From the NCBI RefSeq assembly GCF_013416525.1, contig NZ_JACCEM010000003.1, positions 310,001 through 374,000 on the forward strand: 64,000 bases of DNA. The letters run 5' to 3'. How positions within the stretch are numbered: the first letter of the stretch is position 1; each line of letters opens with the position of its first letter. This stretch comes from Parapusillimonas granuli (GTDB lineage: Bacteria; Pseudomonadota; Gammaproteobacteria; Burkholderiales; Burkholderiaceae_B). Shown here one piece after another: positions 25,374-34,539 of the stretch. The position numbers were made by a program, and so were the translations under genes. The notes beneath the pieces were generated by a model. The model saw only the letters and a program-made list of their open reading frames with translations. It was not told where the DNA came from and searched no databases.

Positions 25374-26428
25374 GCGTGGTGCATCAGAACAAGTGGTATG
25401 TCGAGCCCGTGCCCGAAGAGGAAACCGAAGGCTGGCTGCTGACCTACCTGGATCTGATCACCTTGTTGCTCGTGTTGCTGGTGGTCATGCTGGCGCTGTC
25501 GGGGCAGGCGACCAGGCCCGCGACGGGGTCCGGCCTGCTGCCGGCCGGCAGCGGCTTGCTGCCCGGAGGGTCGGCGCCCGTTTCCATCCAGGTCGTTCCG
25601 CCGATCGAGGCGCCGGCGCCGGCCGTTCCCGTCCTGATTCCCGCGCCGGCGGAATCCATGGCGCCGCCGGCCGCCGCGCCTTCGGAGCCCGCCGCGCCCG
25701 TCGCTTCGCCCGATCCCGTCGAGCCCTCGGCGCCCATCGCGCCGGCGGGCGGCGGCGCCTGGCCGGCCATCGTCGCACAGACGGAATGGGACCCGCCGGC
25801 GTATGCGCCGGGGCTGTCCGATCCGGATCCCTCGGAATCGACGCTGTTCGTCGAACTGCCTTCTTATTTCCTGGCCGAGCCGGACGCCGACGCCGTGCTG
25901 CGGCATGTGATGGGGATCGGGCCGGTCGCGCCGGCATCGGCGCCCGCACCCGCACCCGCCGCGCCCAGGCCCGCGCCCGGCGGCATGGGCATGCTGGCGT
26001 TGCCGGAGCTCGGCGACGACATCGAAATCATCCGCAAGCGGGAATCCATCAGCTTCCGGATCAACAGCGAGATCCTGTACAGCTCCGCCAAGGCCGATCT
26101 CAGCCTGGAAGGGCTGGCCGTCCTGCGCAAGCTGCTGCCGGTGCTCCGGGGCAGCGATTACATCATCACCGTGGAAGGCCATACGGACGCCCTGCCCATA
26201 CGGGGCGGGCAGTATCCTTCGAACTGGGAGCTTTCGAGCGCCCGGGCCGGCAGAGTGGTCCGCTACCTGGCCGCCAACGGCGTCGGGCGCGCGCGGCTGC
26301 GCGCCATCGGCTATGCCGACACCCGGCCGCTGGCCGACAACGACACGGAACAGGGCCGGGCGAGCAACCGGCGCGTGGAAATCATTCTCGAACCGCCTCC
26401 GGCGCCCGAGCCCGACGACGATCCTTGA
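25370..26428 (+). CDS. MotB/OmpA-family protein with long Pro/Ala-rich linker
   Basis: 352 residues. One transmembrane helix at about 24-44 (WLLTYLDLITLLLVLLVVML) with Asp28 and Thr31 placed like the proton-accepting Asp and following Thr of MotB/PomB. Then comes a roughly 170-residue Pro/Ala/Ser-rich region (about 48-220) that is much longer than in standard MotB. It ends in an OmpA-like peptidoglycan-binding domain (about 230-345: VEGHTDALPI, SNWELSSARAGRVVRYL, ASNRRVEIIL). The intact Asp suggests a working ion channel with the MotA-like partner. The long linker could span a larger periplasmic distance than in flagellar stators. Confidence 0.88.
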   Translation: MSVVHQNKWYVEPVPEEETEGWLLTYLDLITLLLVLLVVMLALSGQATRPATGSGLLPAGSGLLPGGSAPVSIQVVPPIEAPAPAVPVLIPAPAESMAPPAAAPSEPAAPVASPDPVEPSAPIAPAGGGAWPAIVAQTEWDPPAYAPGLSDPDPSESTLFVELPSYFLAEPDADAVLRHVMGIGPVAPASAPAPAPAAPRPAPGGMGMLALPELGDDIEIIRKRESISFRINSEILYSSAKADLSLEGLAVLRKLLPVLRGSDYIITVEGHTDALPIRGGQYPSNWELSSARAGRVVRYLAANGVGRARLRAIGYADTRPLADNDTEQGRASNRRVEIILEPPPAPEPDDDP

Positions 26429-26435
26429 GCAGCAC

Positions 26436-27626
26436 ATGAGTTTTCGAACCCTGACCTTCATGCTCGCCGGCCTGGCGATGCTGGGCCCATTCGCCACCGA
26501 TGCCTATCTGCCGGCCTTCCATAGCATAGGCGCCGAGTTCGAAGTGAGCCAGGCCATGGTGCAGCAGACGCTCAGCCTGTACTTGACGTGCTTTGCGGTG
26601 ATGAGCCTGTTCTACGGCACCTTGTCCGACAGCTTCGGCCGGCGTTCGGTCATCATCGGCTCGCTGGTGCTGTTCGGCATCGGGTCCGTGGGCGCGATGC
26701 TGGCGCCTTCTTTCGGCTGGCTGCTTTTCTTCCGCGGACTGCAGGGCTGTTCGGCGGGTGCGGGGCGCGTCGTGGGGCAGGCCATCGCCCGCGATCGCTA
26801 CCAGGGCGCGGAAGCGCAGCGGCTGTTCGCCAACATCACGATGGTGTTCAGCCTGGCGCCCGCCATCGCGCCGGTCCTGGGCGGGTATCTGACCAATCTC
26901 AGCGGCTGGCGCTCGGTTTTCGGGCTGCTGGCGGTGCTGAGCATTCTTCTGATCGCGGCGAGCCTGCGCAAGCTGCCCGAGACCCTGCCGGTGAACCGGC
27001 GCCAGCCTTTTCGGCTGCGCGTCATCGTGTCCAATTATCTGCACGCCTTGCGCCACCCGCCGTTCGTGCTGGCCATTCTCGCGGTGGGCTTCGCGTTTTC
27101 CGGCTTCGCTCTGTATATTTCGTCGGCCGCCAGCTTCATCATGAAGATCCTGGGCTTGTCCGAAACCGCGTTTGGATGGCTGTTCATCCCCTTCATCCTG
27201 GGGATGATGTCGGGCTCCATGGTCAATTCGCGGTTCGCCGAGAAGCTGGCGCCCGCGACGATGATCCATTGCGGGCAGGGCATCATCGCCCTGGGGGCGC
27301 TCGGCAACGTGGTGTACAACGCTTTTTTCACGGCTTCGGTGCCGTGGGCGGTGCTGCCGATTTTCGTCTATTCCTTCGGCCTGTCGCTGGCGCTGCCGGG
27401 CATGACGGTGGTCACGCTGGGCACCTTCCCCAGCATGCGGGGCATGGCGTCTTCGCTGCAGAGCTTTGTGCAAATGACGATTTTCGCGGTGATCTCGGGC
27501 ACGATCGCGCCGCTGCTGTTTCATGATGCGCTGTTGTTGGCATTGGGAATGGCGGGGGGTGCGGCAATGAGCATCGTGCTGTGGTGGGCCAGCACTAGCC
27601 GGACGGCGCGCCGGGGCGAGGGTTAA
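26436..27626 (+). CDS. Bcr/CflA-type (DHA1) multidrug efflux MFS transporter
   Basis: 396 residues from the ATG at 26436, 7 bp after the MotB-like stop. The Bcr/CflA signature GPFATDAYLPAFHSIG starts near residue 17, followed by QQTLSLYLTCFAVMSLFYGT and motif A-like LSDSFGRRSVIIG. Twelve hydrophobic segments. Bcr/CflA pumps export bicyclomycin, chloramphenicol or sulfonamides and small metabolites. Whether it is co-transcribed with the MotAB-like pair by function or by chance is open. Confidence 0.88.
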   Translation: MSFRTLTFMLAGLAMLGPFATDAYLPAFHSIGAEFEVSQAMVQQTLSLYLTCFAVMSLFYGTLSDSFGRRSVIIGSLVLFGIGSVGAMLAPSFGWLLFFRGLQGCSAGAGRVVGQAIARDRYQGAEAQRLFANITMVFSLAPAIAPVLGGYLTNLSGWRSVFGLLAVLSILLIAASLRKLPETLPVNRRQPFRLRVIVSNYLHALRHPPFVLAILAVGFAFSGFALYISSAASFIMKILGLSETAFGWLFIPFILGMMSGSMVNSRFAEKLAPATMIHCGQGIIALGALGNVVYNAFFTASVPWAVLPIFVYSFGLSLALPGMTVVTLGTFPSMRGMASSLQSFVQMTIFAVISGTIAPLLFHDALLLALGMAGGAAMSIVLWWASTSRTARRGEG

Positions 27627-27658
27627 CCGTTCAGTGTAAGGGTTAACACCTATCGGAA

Positions 27659-27695
27659 ACAGGTTGCACCAGGTTGTACCCAAGGTGCAACCTGT
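27659..27695. promoter_or_regulatory. PutA operator: 12-bp perfect inverted repeat with three GTTGCA-like units
   Basis: ACAGGTTGCACC (27659-27670) and GGTGCAACCTGT (27684-27695) are perfect inverse complements separated by 13 bp. Each contains GTTGCA, the known binding unit of E. coli PutA, and the spacer holds a third near-copy, GTTGTA (27673-27678). The site lies 54-90 bp before the putA start. PutA here has the N-terminal ribbon-helix-helix domain, so autorepression relieved by proline is expected. Confidence 0.75.
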
Positions 27696-27748
27696 AGTGT
27701 AATCTCTCCACGCAACCGCAACCCAACCCCTACCGGCACTTTATCGTC

Positions 27749-30700
27749 ATGGCCACGACCTCGGCAAACACCACCCTCGGCGTCAAACTCGATGAAGCCA
27801 CCCGCAACCGCCTGAAAGAGGCGGCCCGCAAGCTCGACCGCAGCCCCCATTGGGTCATCAAGCAATCCATATTCTCCTACCTCGAATCCCTGGACAGCGG
27901 CGTCTCGGTGATGGAGCTCCACAGCGTCGCGGCGCGCGTCGCCCGGGGCGAGGTCGAAGCGGTGGAATCCCTGCCTGAAGCCATCCACCAGCCCTTCCTG
28001 GAATTCGCCGAAAGCATCCTGCCACAGTCGGTCCTGCGCGCCGCCATCACCGGCGCCTACCGGCGGCCGGAAGAAGAGGTCGTGCCCATGCTGCTCGACC
28101 AGGCGCGCCTGCCCGGCGACGTCGCGGAATCGGCGGGGGCGCTGGCCTATCGGCTGGCGGAAAAACTGCGCGGCCAGAAGAACGCGGGCGGGCGCGCCGG
28201 CCTGGTGCAAGGCCTGCTGCAGGAATTTTCCCTGTCCTCCCAGGAAGGCGTGGCCCTCATGTGCCTGGCCGAAGCCCTTTTGCGCATTCCCGACAAAGGC
28301 ACGCGGGACGCGCTCATCCGCGACAAGATCAGCAATGGCAACTGGCAGCAGCACGTCGGCCAGAGCCCGTCCATGTTCGTCAACGCGGCATCCTGGGGGC
28401 TGGTGATCACCGGCAAGCTGGTGTCCACGCACAACGAAGCCGGCCTGTCCAGCGCGCTGAACCGCATCATCGGCAAGAGCGGCGAGCCCCTGATACGCAA
28501 AGGCGTCGACATGGCCATGCGCCTGATGGGCGAACAGTTCGTCACCGGCGAAACCATCGGGCAGGCGCTTGCCAACGCCGGCGCATTCGAGGCCCGGGGG
28601 TTCCGCTATTCCTACGACATGCTGGGCGAGGCGGCCATGACCGACGGCGACGCCCGCAACTACCTGGCGGCCTACGAGCAGGCCATCCATGCCATCGGCA
28701 AGGCCTCGAACGGCCGCGGCATCTATGAAGGCCCCGGCATATCCATCAAGCTTTCGGCCTTGCATCCGCGCTACGGCCGCAGCCAGTACGCACGCGTCAT
28801 GGACGAGCTTTATCCGCGCCTGCTGGGCCTGGCGCAGCTGGCGCGGGGCTACGACATCGGCATCAACATCGACGCCGAAGAAGCCGACCGGCTGGAGATC
28901 TCGCTGGACCTGCTCGAGCGCCTGTGCTTCGAGCCCGCGCTGAAGGGCTGGAACGGAATCGGCTTCGTGATCCAGGCGTATCAGAAGCGCTGTCCCTACG
29001 TCATCGACTACCTGGTGGACCTGGCCCGCCGCAGCCATCATCGATTGATGATCCGGCTGGTGAAAGGGGCGTACTGGGACAGCGAGATCAAGCGGGCCCA
29101 GGTCGACGGCCTGGAGGGATACCCGGTCTATACGCGCAAAGTGTATACGGACCTTTCCTACCTGGCCTGCGCGCGCAAGCTGCTGCTCGTCCCGGACGCC
29201 GTCTACCCGCAGTTCGCCACCCACAACGCCCACACGCTGGCGGCGGTGTATTACCTGGCGGGGCAGAACTACTACCCCGGGCAGTATGAGTTCCAATGCC
29301 TGCACGGAATGGGCGAACCGCTGTACGAGCAGGTGGTCGGCAAGCGCGCGAACGGCGGCCTGGACCGCCCCTGCCGCATCTACGCGCCGGTGGGAACGCA
29401 TGAAACGCTGCTGGCGTATCTGGTGCGCCGCCTGCTGGAAAACGGCGCCAATACGTCTTTCGTCAATCGCATCGCCGATCCCGGCATTCCCCTGGCGGCG
29501 CTGGTCGAGGACCCCGCGGTGTCGATCGCCAGAATGGCGCAGGACGATGGCGCCGCCGGCCTGCCGCATCCGCGCATCCCGCTGCCGCGCGCCCTGTATG
29601 GCGAAAGCCGGCTGAATTCCAGCGGCATCGATTTGTCCAACGAGCACCGGCTGGGCTCTTTGTCGAGCGCCTTGCTGGCCTCGGCCCACGCGGACTGGGC
29701 GGCGCGGCCCATGCTGGCCTGCGCGGCGACGGAAACCGAGCCCGCGCCCATTCTGAACCCGGCGGACCACCGCGATGTCGTCGGGCGGGTGATGAACACG
29801 GCGCCGGCCGACATCCCCCGCATCGTCGACGCGTCGCTGGCCGCCGCGCCGATCTGGCAGGCCACCCCGAGCACCGAGCGCGCGGCCATCCTCGAGCGCG
29901 CCGCCGACCTGATGGAAGGGCAGATCCAGCCCCTGATCGGCCTGATCGTCCGCGAAGCGGGCAAGACGTTCTCGAACGCGATCGCCGAAGTGCGCGAGGC
30001 GGTGGACTTCCTGCGGTACTACGCGACGCAGGCGCGCCAGGACTTCTCCAATGACAGCCATCGCCCCCTCGGGCCGATCGTCTGCATCAGCCCCTGGAAT
30101 TTTCCGCTGGCCATCTTCACCGGCCAGGTGGCGGCCGCACTGGCGGCGGGCAATACCGTGCTCGCCAAGCCCGCCGAGCAGACGCCGCTCATCGCCGCGC
30201 AGTCCATCGGCATATTGCTGCAGGCCGGCGTGCCGGAGAGTGTGGTGCAGCTGGTGCCGGGCGACGGCGCCATAGGCGGCGCGCTCGTCGGCGACGAGCG
30301 GATCCGCGGCGTCATGTTCACCGGGTCGACCGAAGTCGCCGGCATCCTGCAGCGCAGCCTGGCCGGGCGGCTGGACGCGCAAGGCAGGCCCGTGCCGCTC
30401 ATCGCGGAAACGGGCGGCCAGAACGCCATGATCGTCGATTCGTCGGCGCTGGCCGAGCAAGTCGTCCAGGACGTGGTCACCTCCGCATTCGACAGCGCCG
30501 GCCAGCGCTGCTCGGCCCTGCGCGTGCTGTGCGTGCAGGAAGACGTGGCCGACCGCATCATCGCCATGATCAAGGGGGCCATGGCCGAATACCGCATGGG
30601 CAATCCCGACCACATCGCCGTGGACATCGGGCCCGTGATCGACGCCGAGGCGCGGGCCAACATCGAGCGGCACATATCCGCCATGCAGGCGAGCGGGCAC

Positions 30701-31732
30701 TCCGTCGACCGGCTGGCGCGCAGCGAGCCCGAAGCCGTGGCGCACGGCACCTTCGTCACGCCGGCCCTCATCGCCATCGACAGCCTGGAAGAGCTGGAGC
30801 GCGAAGTGTTCGGCCCCGTGCTGCACGTGCTGCGGTATCGGCGCGCAGACCTCGACGCGCTGATCGACCAGATCAACGCCACGGGCTATGGGCTCACTTT
30901 GGGCGTGCACACCCGCATCAATGAAACCATAGACCGCGTGGTCGAACGCGCGCATGCCGGCAACATCTACGTGAACCGGAACATCGTCGGCGCGGTGGTC
31001 GGGGTTCAGCCGTTCGGCGGCGAAGGGCTGTCGGGCACGGGCCCGAAAGCCGGCGGGCCCTTGTACCTGTACCGCCTGCTGGCCAGCCGGCCGGAAGACG
31101 CCGTGGGCCGCACGCTGGCCCGCCTGGACGGCGGGCGCGCGCCCGACACCCGGCTACGCGAACTGCTGGCCAAGAAGGACGGCGGAGCGCTCGACGCCTT
31201 GAGGGCCTGGGCCGCGCAGCAGGAGCGCGGCGACTTGGCGCGGCTGTGCGACCATTATGCGGGCCTGTCCCAAAGCGGCTTCACGCGCAGCCTGCCGGGC
31301 CCGACCGGCGAAAGCAATACCTACCGCCTGCTGCCCCGGCCGCGCGTGCTGTGCCTGGCCGCGAACGAGGACGACCTGCTGGCGCAGCTGGCGGCGGCGG
31401 TGGCCGTGGGCTCGGCCGTGCTGTGGGAAGACGGCCCGCCGGGCCGCGGCGTGTACGAAAGCCTGCCGCCGGCCTTGCGCGCGCGCATCGGCCTGGTTGC
31501 CGATTACGCCGCGGACGATGTATTGTTCGACGTCGTGCTGCATCATGGCGACGGCGATCAGCTGCGCGCGGCTGCTCAGCGCATCGCGCAGCGCCGCGGG
31601 CCGATTGCCGGCGTCATCGGCCTGGCGCAGGGGGAAACCGGCATACCGCTGGAACGCCTGCTCGTCGAGCGCGCCGTCAGCGTGAACACGGCCGCGGCGG
31701 GCGGCAACGCCAGCCTGATGACCATAGGCTGA
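27749..31732 (+). CDS. putA: Trifunctional PutA: transcriptional repressor / proline dehydrogenase / P5C dehydrogenase
   Basis: 1327 residues, the length of long trifunctional PutA proteins. N-terminal ribbon-helix-helix (about 8-50: GVKLDEATRNRLKEAARKLD), then the proline dehydrogenase FAD barrel (about 200-570, with IRLVKGAYWDSEIKRAQ near 436). The P5C dehydrogenase domain (about 660-1110) has Glu887 (AETGGQN) and catalytic Cys921 (GQRCSALR), the normal 34-residue spacing. A C-terminal ALDH-like superfamily domain follows (about 1120-1327). It oxidises L-proline to glutamate at the membrane, passing electrons to quinone, and represses its own gene when not membrane-bound. The Ldh-family gene follows 42 bp later. 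Confidence 0.97.
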   Translation: MATTSANTTLGVKLDEATRNRLKEAARKLDRSPHWVIKQSIFSYLESLDSGVSVMELHSVAARVARGEVEAVESLPEAIHQPFLEFAESILPQSVLRAAITGAYRRPEEEVVPMLLDQARLPGDVAESAGALAYRLAEKLRGQKNAGGRAGLVQGLLQEFSLSSQEGVALMCLAEALLRIPDKGTRDALIRDKISNGNWQQHVGQSPSMFVNAASWGLVITGKLVSTHNEAGLSSALNRIIGKSGEPLIRKGVDMAMRLMGEQFVTGETIGQALANAGAFEARGFRYSYDMLGEAAMTDGDARNYLAAYEQAIHAIGKASNGRGIYEGPGISIKLSALHPRYGRSQYARVMDELYPRLLGLAQLARGYDIGINIDAEEADRLEISLDLLERLCFEPALKGWNGIGFVIQAYQKRCPYVIDYLVDLARRSHHRLMIRLVKGAYWDSEIKRAQVDGLEGYPVYTRKVYTDLSYLACARKLLLVPDAVYPQFATHNAHTLAAVYYLAGQNYYPGQYEFQCLHGMGEPLYEQVVGKRANGGLDRPCRIYAPVGTHETLLAYLVRRLLENGANTSFVNRIADPGIPLAALVEDPAVSIARMAQDDGAAGLPHPRIPLPRALYGESRLNSSGIDLSNEHRLGSLSSALLASAHADWAARPMLACAATETEPAPILNPADHRDVVGRVMNTAPADIPRIVDASLAAAPIWQATPSTERAAILERAADLMEGQIQPLIGLIVREAGKTFSNAIAEVREAVDFLRYYATQARQDFSNDSHRPLGPIVCISPWNFPLAIFTGQVAAALAAGNTVLAKPAEQTPLIAAQSIGILLQAGVPESVVQLVPGDGAIGGALVGDERIRGVMFTGSTEVAGILQRSLAGRLDAQGRPVPLIAETGGQNAMIVDSSALAEQVVQDVVTSAFDSAGQRCSALRVLCVQEDVADRIIAMIKGAMAEYRMGNPDHIAVDIGPVIDAEARANIERHISAMQASGHSVDRLARSEPEAVAHGTFVTPALIAIDSLEELEREVFGPVLHVLRYRRADLDALIDQINATGYGLTLGVHTRINETIDRVVERAHAGNIYVNRNIVGAVVGVQPFGGEGLSGTGPKAGGPLYLYRLLASRPEDAVGRTLARLDGGRAPDTRLRELLAKKDGGALDALRAWAAQQERGDLARLCDHYAGLSQSGFTRSLPGPTGESNTYRLLPRPRVLCLAANEDDLLAQLAAAVAVGSAVLWEDGPPGRGVYESLPPALRARIGLVADYAADDVLFDVVLHHGDGDQLRAAAQRIAQRRGPIAGVIGLAQGETGIPLERLLVERAVSVNTAAAGGNASLMTIG

Positions 31733-31774
31733 CCCCGGCATTCTTCATCATTCGAACAGGAAGGCGACGACGAC

Positions 31775-32794
31775 ATGCAGAACATCCCGACCACGGTCCG
31801 CGTGCCCATGGCCGAACTGACCGCCCTGCTGGCGCGCATCTTCCAGCGCCACGGGACTTCGGCGGAAGTGGCCGCCATCCTGGCCGACAATGTCGCCCGC
31901 GCCCAGCGCGACGGTTCGCACAGCCACGGCGTTTTCCGCATACCGGGCTATCTTTCCACCCTGGCCAGCGGCTGGGTGGACGGCAAGGCGGTGCCGGTGG
32001 TCAGCGATTCGGCGCCGGGCTATGTCAGCGTCGACGCGCGCAACGGTTTCGCACAGCCCGCGCTGGCGGCGGCGCGCGAAGCGCTGGTGGCCAAGGCCCG
32101 GCGCAATGGCATCGCGCTGCTGGCCATCCACGATTCCCATCATTTCGCTGCGCTCTGGCCGGACGTGGAGCCTTTCGCCCGCGAAGGCCTGGTGGCGCTC
32201 ACTTTCGTCAACAGCATGGCTTGCGTCGTTCCACATGGCGGCCGCCAGGCGCTGTTCGGCACGAACCCCATCGCCTTTGCCGCTCCGCGCAGCGGCGGGG
32301 ACCCGCTGGTGTTCGACCTGGCCACCAGCGCCATCGCCCACGGCGATGTGCAGATCGCCGCCCGCGAGGGGCGCCGGCTGCCGCCCGGCCATGGCGTCGA
32401 CGGCACGGGCGCGCCCACCGAGGATCCGAATGCCATCCTGAACGGCGGGGCGCTGCTGCCTTTTGGCGGCCACAAGGGTTCCGCTCTGTCGATGATGGTG
32501 GAGCTGCTTGCCGCGGCGTTGACGGGCGGGAATTTTTCCTTCGGTTTCACCTGGGCGAATCATCCGGGCGCGCAGACGCCACGGACGGGGCAGTTGTTCA
32601 TAGTCATCGATCCTTCCAGGGGCCCCGGGAGCGATTTCGCGCAGCGCGCGGAAGAGCTGGTCGGTGCGATGCACGACGCCGGCCAGCCCCGCATGCCGGG
32701 GGACCGCCGTTATCGGCAGCGCAAAGAGGCGGAATCGCAAGGCGTGGCCATCGACGGCGACCAGCTTGCGCGCTTGCGGGAGCTGGCGGGGTAA
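31775..32794 (+). CDS. Ldh/Mdh2 (YlbC-type) NAD(P)-dependent oxidoreductase
   Basis: 339 residues of the Ldh_2 (malate/L-sulfolactate/L-lactate dehydrogenase-like) fold. The early motif AQRDGSHSHGVFRIPGY corresponds to the family's catalytic-His region, and the C-terminal part shows LPFGGHKGSALSMMVELLA. This family includes Delta1-pyrroline-2-carboxylate / Delta1-piperideine-2-carboxylate reductases, which make L-proline or L-pipecolate from cyclic imines. The place directly after putA favours such a role (inference); ureidoglycolate or lactate dehydrogenase activity cannot be excluded. Confidence 0.88.
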   Translation: MQNIPTTVRVPMAELTALLARIFQRHGTSAEVAAILADNVARAQRDGSHSHGVFRIPGYLSTLASGWVDGKAVPVVSDSAPGYVSVDARNGFAQPALAAAREALVAKARRNGIALLAIHDSHHFAALWPDVEPFAREGLVALTFVNSMACVVPHGGRQALFGTNPIAFAAPRSGGDPLVFDLATSAIAHGDVQIAAREGRRLPPGHGVDGTGAPTEDPNAILNGGALLPFGGHKGSALSMMVELLAAALTGGNFSFGFTWANHPGAQTPRTGQLFIVIDPSRGPGSDFAQRAEELVGAMHDAGQPRMPGDRRYRQRKEAESQGVAIDGDQLARLRELAG

Positions 32795-32818
32795 GGCGGC
32801 CAACCGGCAGGCCGTGCT

Positions 32819-32837
32819 TATAATGATTCTCGTTCAA
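32819..32837 (+). promoter_or_regulatory. Fur box overlapping a -10 element
   Basis: The 19 bases from 32819 match the Fur consensus GATAATGATTATCATTATC at 13 positions, with the left half (ATAATGATT) nearly perfect. TATAAT (32819-32824) within it is a consensus -10, giving a start near 32831 and a leader of about 26 nt. Iron-dependent repression of the siderophore-interacting protein gene is the natural reading. Confidence 0.65.
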
Positions 32838-32856
32838 ATTTCAAGCGCCCCTCGAC

Positions 32857-33669
32857 ATGTCCCTCTCGCCACTTGCCGTCCAGAAGATCCAGCACCCCCT
32901 CAAAGCCCGCATGCTCCAAGTGCGGCGCGTCACGCCCCTGAACCCCGACATGGTCCGCATCACCTTGGGCGGAGACGACCTGGCGGGCTTTCTGTCGGCT
33001 TCTTTCGACGATCACGTCAAGCTTTTCCTGCCGCCCGCGCCGGGCGCCAAGCCGGCCTTGCCGGTGATCGGGCCCAAGGGCCCCGCGTTTCCCGAAGGCC
33101 GGCCGCGCCCGGTCTCGCGCGACTACACGCCCCGTCTTTACGACGCCGGCGCGCAGGAACTGCACATCGATTTCGTCTTGCATCATTCCGGGCCCGCGAC
33201 CGACTGGGCGGCCGGCGCGAAACCCGGGGACTTCCTGGGGGTGGCGGGGCCTCGCGGCTCGTTCATCATTCCCCATGGATACGACTGGCACCTGCTCATC
33301 GGCGACGAGACCGCCATCCCCGCCATCGGCCGCAGGCTGGCGGAACTGCCGGCGCACACACGCGCGATCGCCGTGATCAAGACACGCAATGCCTCCGCGC
33401 GCACGGACTTCGAAACACGCTGCGGCCTGGACATCGAATGGGTGCTCGAAGAAGCGGCGGAAGCGGGCGGCATGGACGCCCTGGAGCGGGCGGTCAGGGC
33501 AGTGGCCCTGCCCGCGGGCGAAGGCTATGCCTGGGCCGCGGGCGAATACACGGACATCAAGCGCATACGCGAGCATCTGGTCGAAGAACGCGGAATCGAC
33601 AAGTCCCGCATACGCGCGGCCAGCTACTGGCGCAAGGCCGCCGAAGCGACCCACGTGAACTTCGAGTGA
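32857..33669 (+). CDS. Siderophore-interacting protein (FAD-dependent ferric-siderophore reductase, ViuB/SIP family)
   Basis: 270 residues with an N-terminal FAD-binding barrel (MLQVRRVTPLNPDMVRITLG; SRDYTPRLYD is the RxYTxR-type flavin motif) and a C-terminal NAD(P)H-binding SIP domain (LLIGDETAIPAIGRRL, AGEYTDIKRIREHL). SIP proteins reduce Fe(III) in imported siderophores or haem breakdown complexes in the cytoplasm to release iron. The Fur box over its promoter supports this. It is monocistronic, with no siderophore synthesis gene nearby. Confidence 0.93.
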   Translation: MSLSPLAVQKIQHPLKARMLQVRRVTPLNPDMVRITLGGDDLAGFLSASFDDHVKLFLPPAPGAKPALPVIGPKGPAFPEGRPRPVSRDYTPRLYDAGAQELHIDFVLHHSGPATDWAAGAKPGDFLGVAGPRGSFIIPHGYDWHLLIGDETAIPAIGRRLAELPAHTRAIAVIKTRNASARTDFETRCGLDIEWVLEEAAEAGGMDALERAVRAVALPAGEGYAWAAGEYTDIKRIREHLVEERGIDKSRIRAASYWRKAAEATHVNFE

Positions 33670-33735
33670 TGTCCGCAGTTCGGCGGGCGGGCCGGGGTTT
33701 TCGCGACGGCCGGTGCGCTCGGCCCGGCGCGCGCC

Positions 33736-34539
33736 TCATGGCGACTTGTTCTGCAGCCGCTGGAGCAAGCCGTTGACGGCCGTGATGTGCTCCGGCGACG
33801 TATGGGCGATGGCCTGCAGCGCGGCGGCCATGTCCAGGTGATCGGGCAGGCTGCTGCGCTCCGCGCTGCGCAGCAGGCGCTTGGCCATGCGTATGGTGTT
33901 CCCGGGATGGCTGCCGATTCTTTCCGCGAGCGCCAGCGCGCTGTTCAATAGCTGTTCCGGGCTCGTGAGCTGGGACACCAGGCCGCAGCGCAGGGCTTCG
34001 TCGGCGCCGATGGGGCTGGCGGTGAAGGTCATGGCCATTGCGGTGGACCGCCCGACCAGGCGCGGCAGGATCCAGGAGCCGCCGTCGCCGGATATGATGC
34101 CCAGCTCCGCGAAGCTGACGCAGAAGGTGGCGTTGGCGGACGCGATGCGGATGTCGCACATGCAGGCGAGGTCGCAGCCGGCGCCGTACGCGGCCCCGTT
34201 AACGGCGGCTATCGTGGGGATGTCGGCGTCGTTCAGCGCAAGCGGCACCTGATGTATGGTTTCCTTGTAGCGCGTGCGGATGTCCTGCGGCGTTCCGGCG
34301 GAAAACCCCTCCCGGTTCGCCATCTTGCGCAGATCGCCGCCCGCGCAGAACGCTTTCCCCTTTCCCGTAATGATCAAGGCGCGCGCGGTGGGATCCCGAT
34401 CGGCTTGCCGGATCTTGTCCGCCAGTTCCAGGAACTGGTTTTCGGTCGACAGCCGGTTCAGTTCGTCCGGCCGGTCCAGCCAGAGAATGATCGTGTCCCC
34501 GCGCCTTTCGGTGTGCACCAGGCCGGCGTCATGTGTCAT
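33736..34539 (-). CDS. Enoyl-CoA hydratase/isomerase family protein
   Basis: 267 residues of the crotonase fold. Oxyanion-hole segments: GKGKAFCAGGDLRKM and YGAGCDLACMCDIRIAS. At the two crotonase catalytic glutamates (144 and 164 of rat hydratase) it has Asp (GAGCDLA) and Glu (FAELGI), so hydratase chemistry is plausible though not certain. It is the last gene of a four-gene minus-strand operon (CoA-transferase, MaoC-like, two crotonases). Its ATG overlaps the stop of the upstream crotonase gene by 4 bp (ATGA). Confidence 0.9.
   Translation of the reverse strand: MTHDAGLVHTERRGDTIILWLDRPDELNRLSTENQFLELADKIRQADRDPTARALIITGKGKAFCAGGDLRKMANREGFSAGTPQDIRTRYKETIHQVPLALNDADIPTIAAVNGAAYGAGCDLACMCDIRIASANATFCVSFAELGIISGDGGSWILPRLVGRSTAMAMTFTASPIGADEALRCGLVSQLTSPEQLLNSALALAERIGSHPGNTIRMAKRLLRSAERSSLPDHLDMAAALQAIAHTSPEHITAVNGLLQRLQNKSP

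Noticed and set aside
24501-26428. MotA/MotB-like pair as part of a Zorya-type anti-phage system.
   Set aside because: No ZorC, ZorD or ZorE-like helicase or nuclease genes follow, and the MotA-like protein lacks the long ZorA tail; the downstream gene is an MFS pump.
27650-30955. A very long open frame antisense to putA (about 1100 codons).
   Set aside because: It is rich in His, Arg, Gly and Asp with no domain-like pattern, and putA on the other strand has complete domains; it is a by-product of GC-rich codon use.
33670-33735. GC-rich inverted segments between the siderophore-interacting protein and enoyl-CoA hydratase genes as a terminator.
   Set aside because: No clean stem with a T-run could be aligned.
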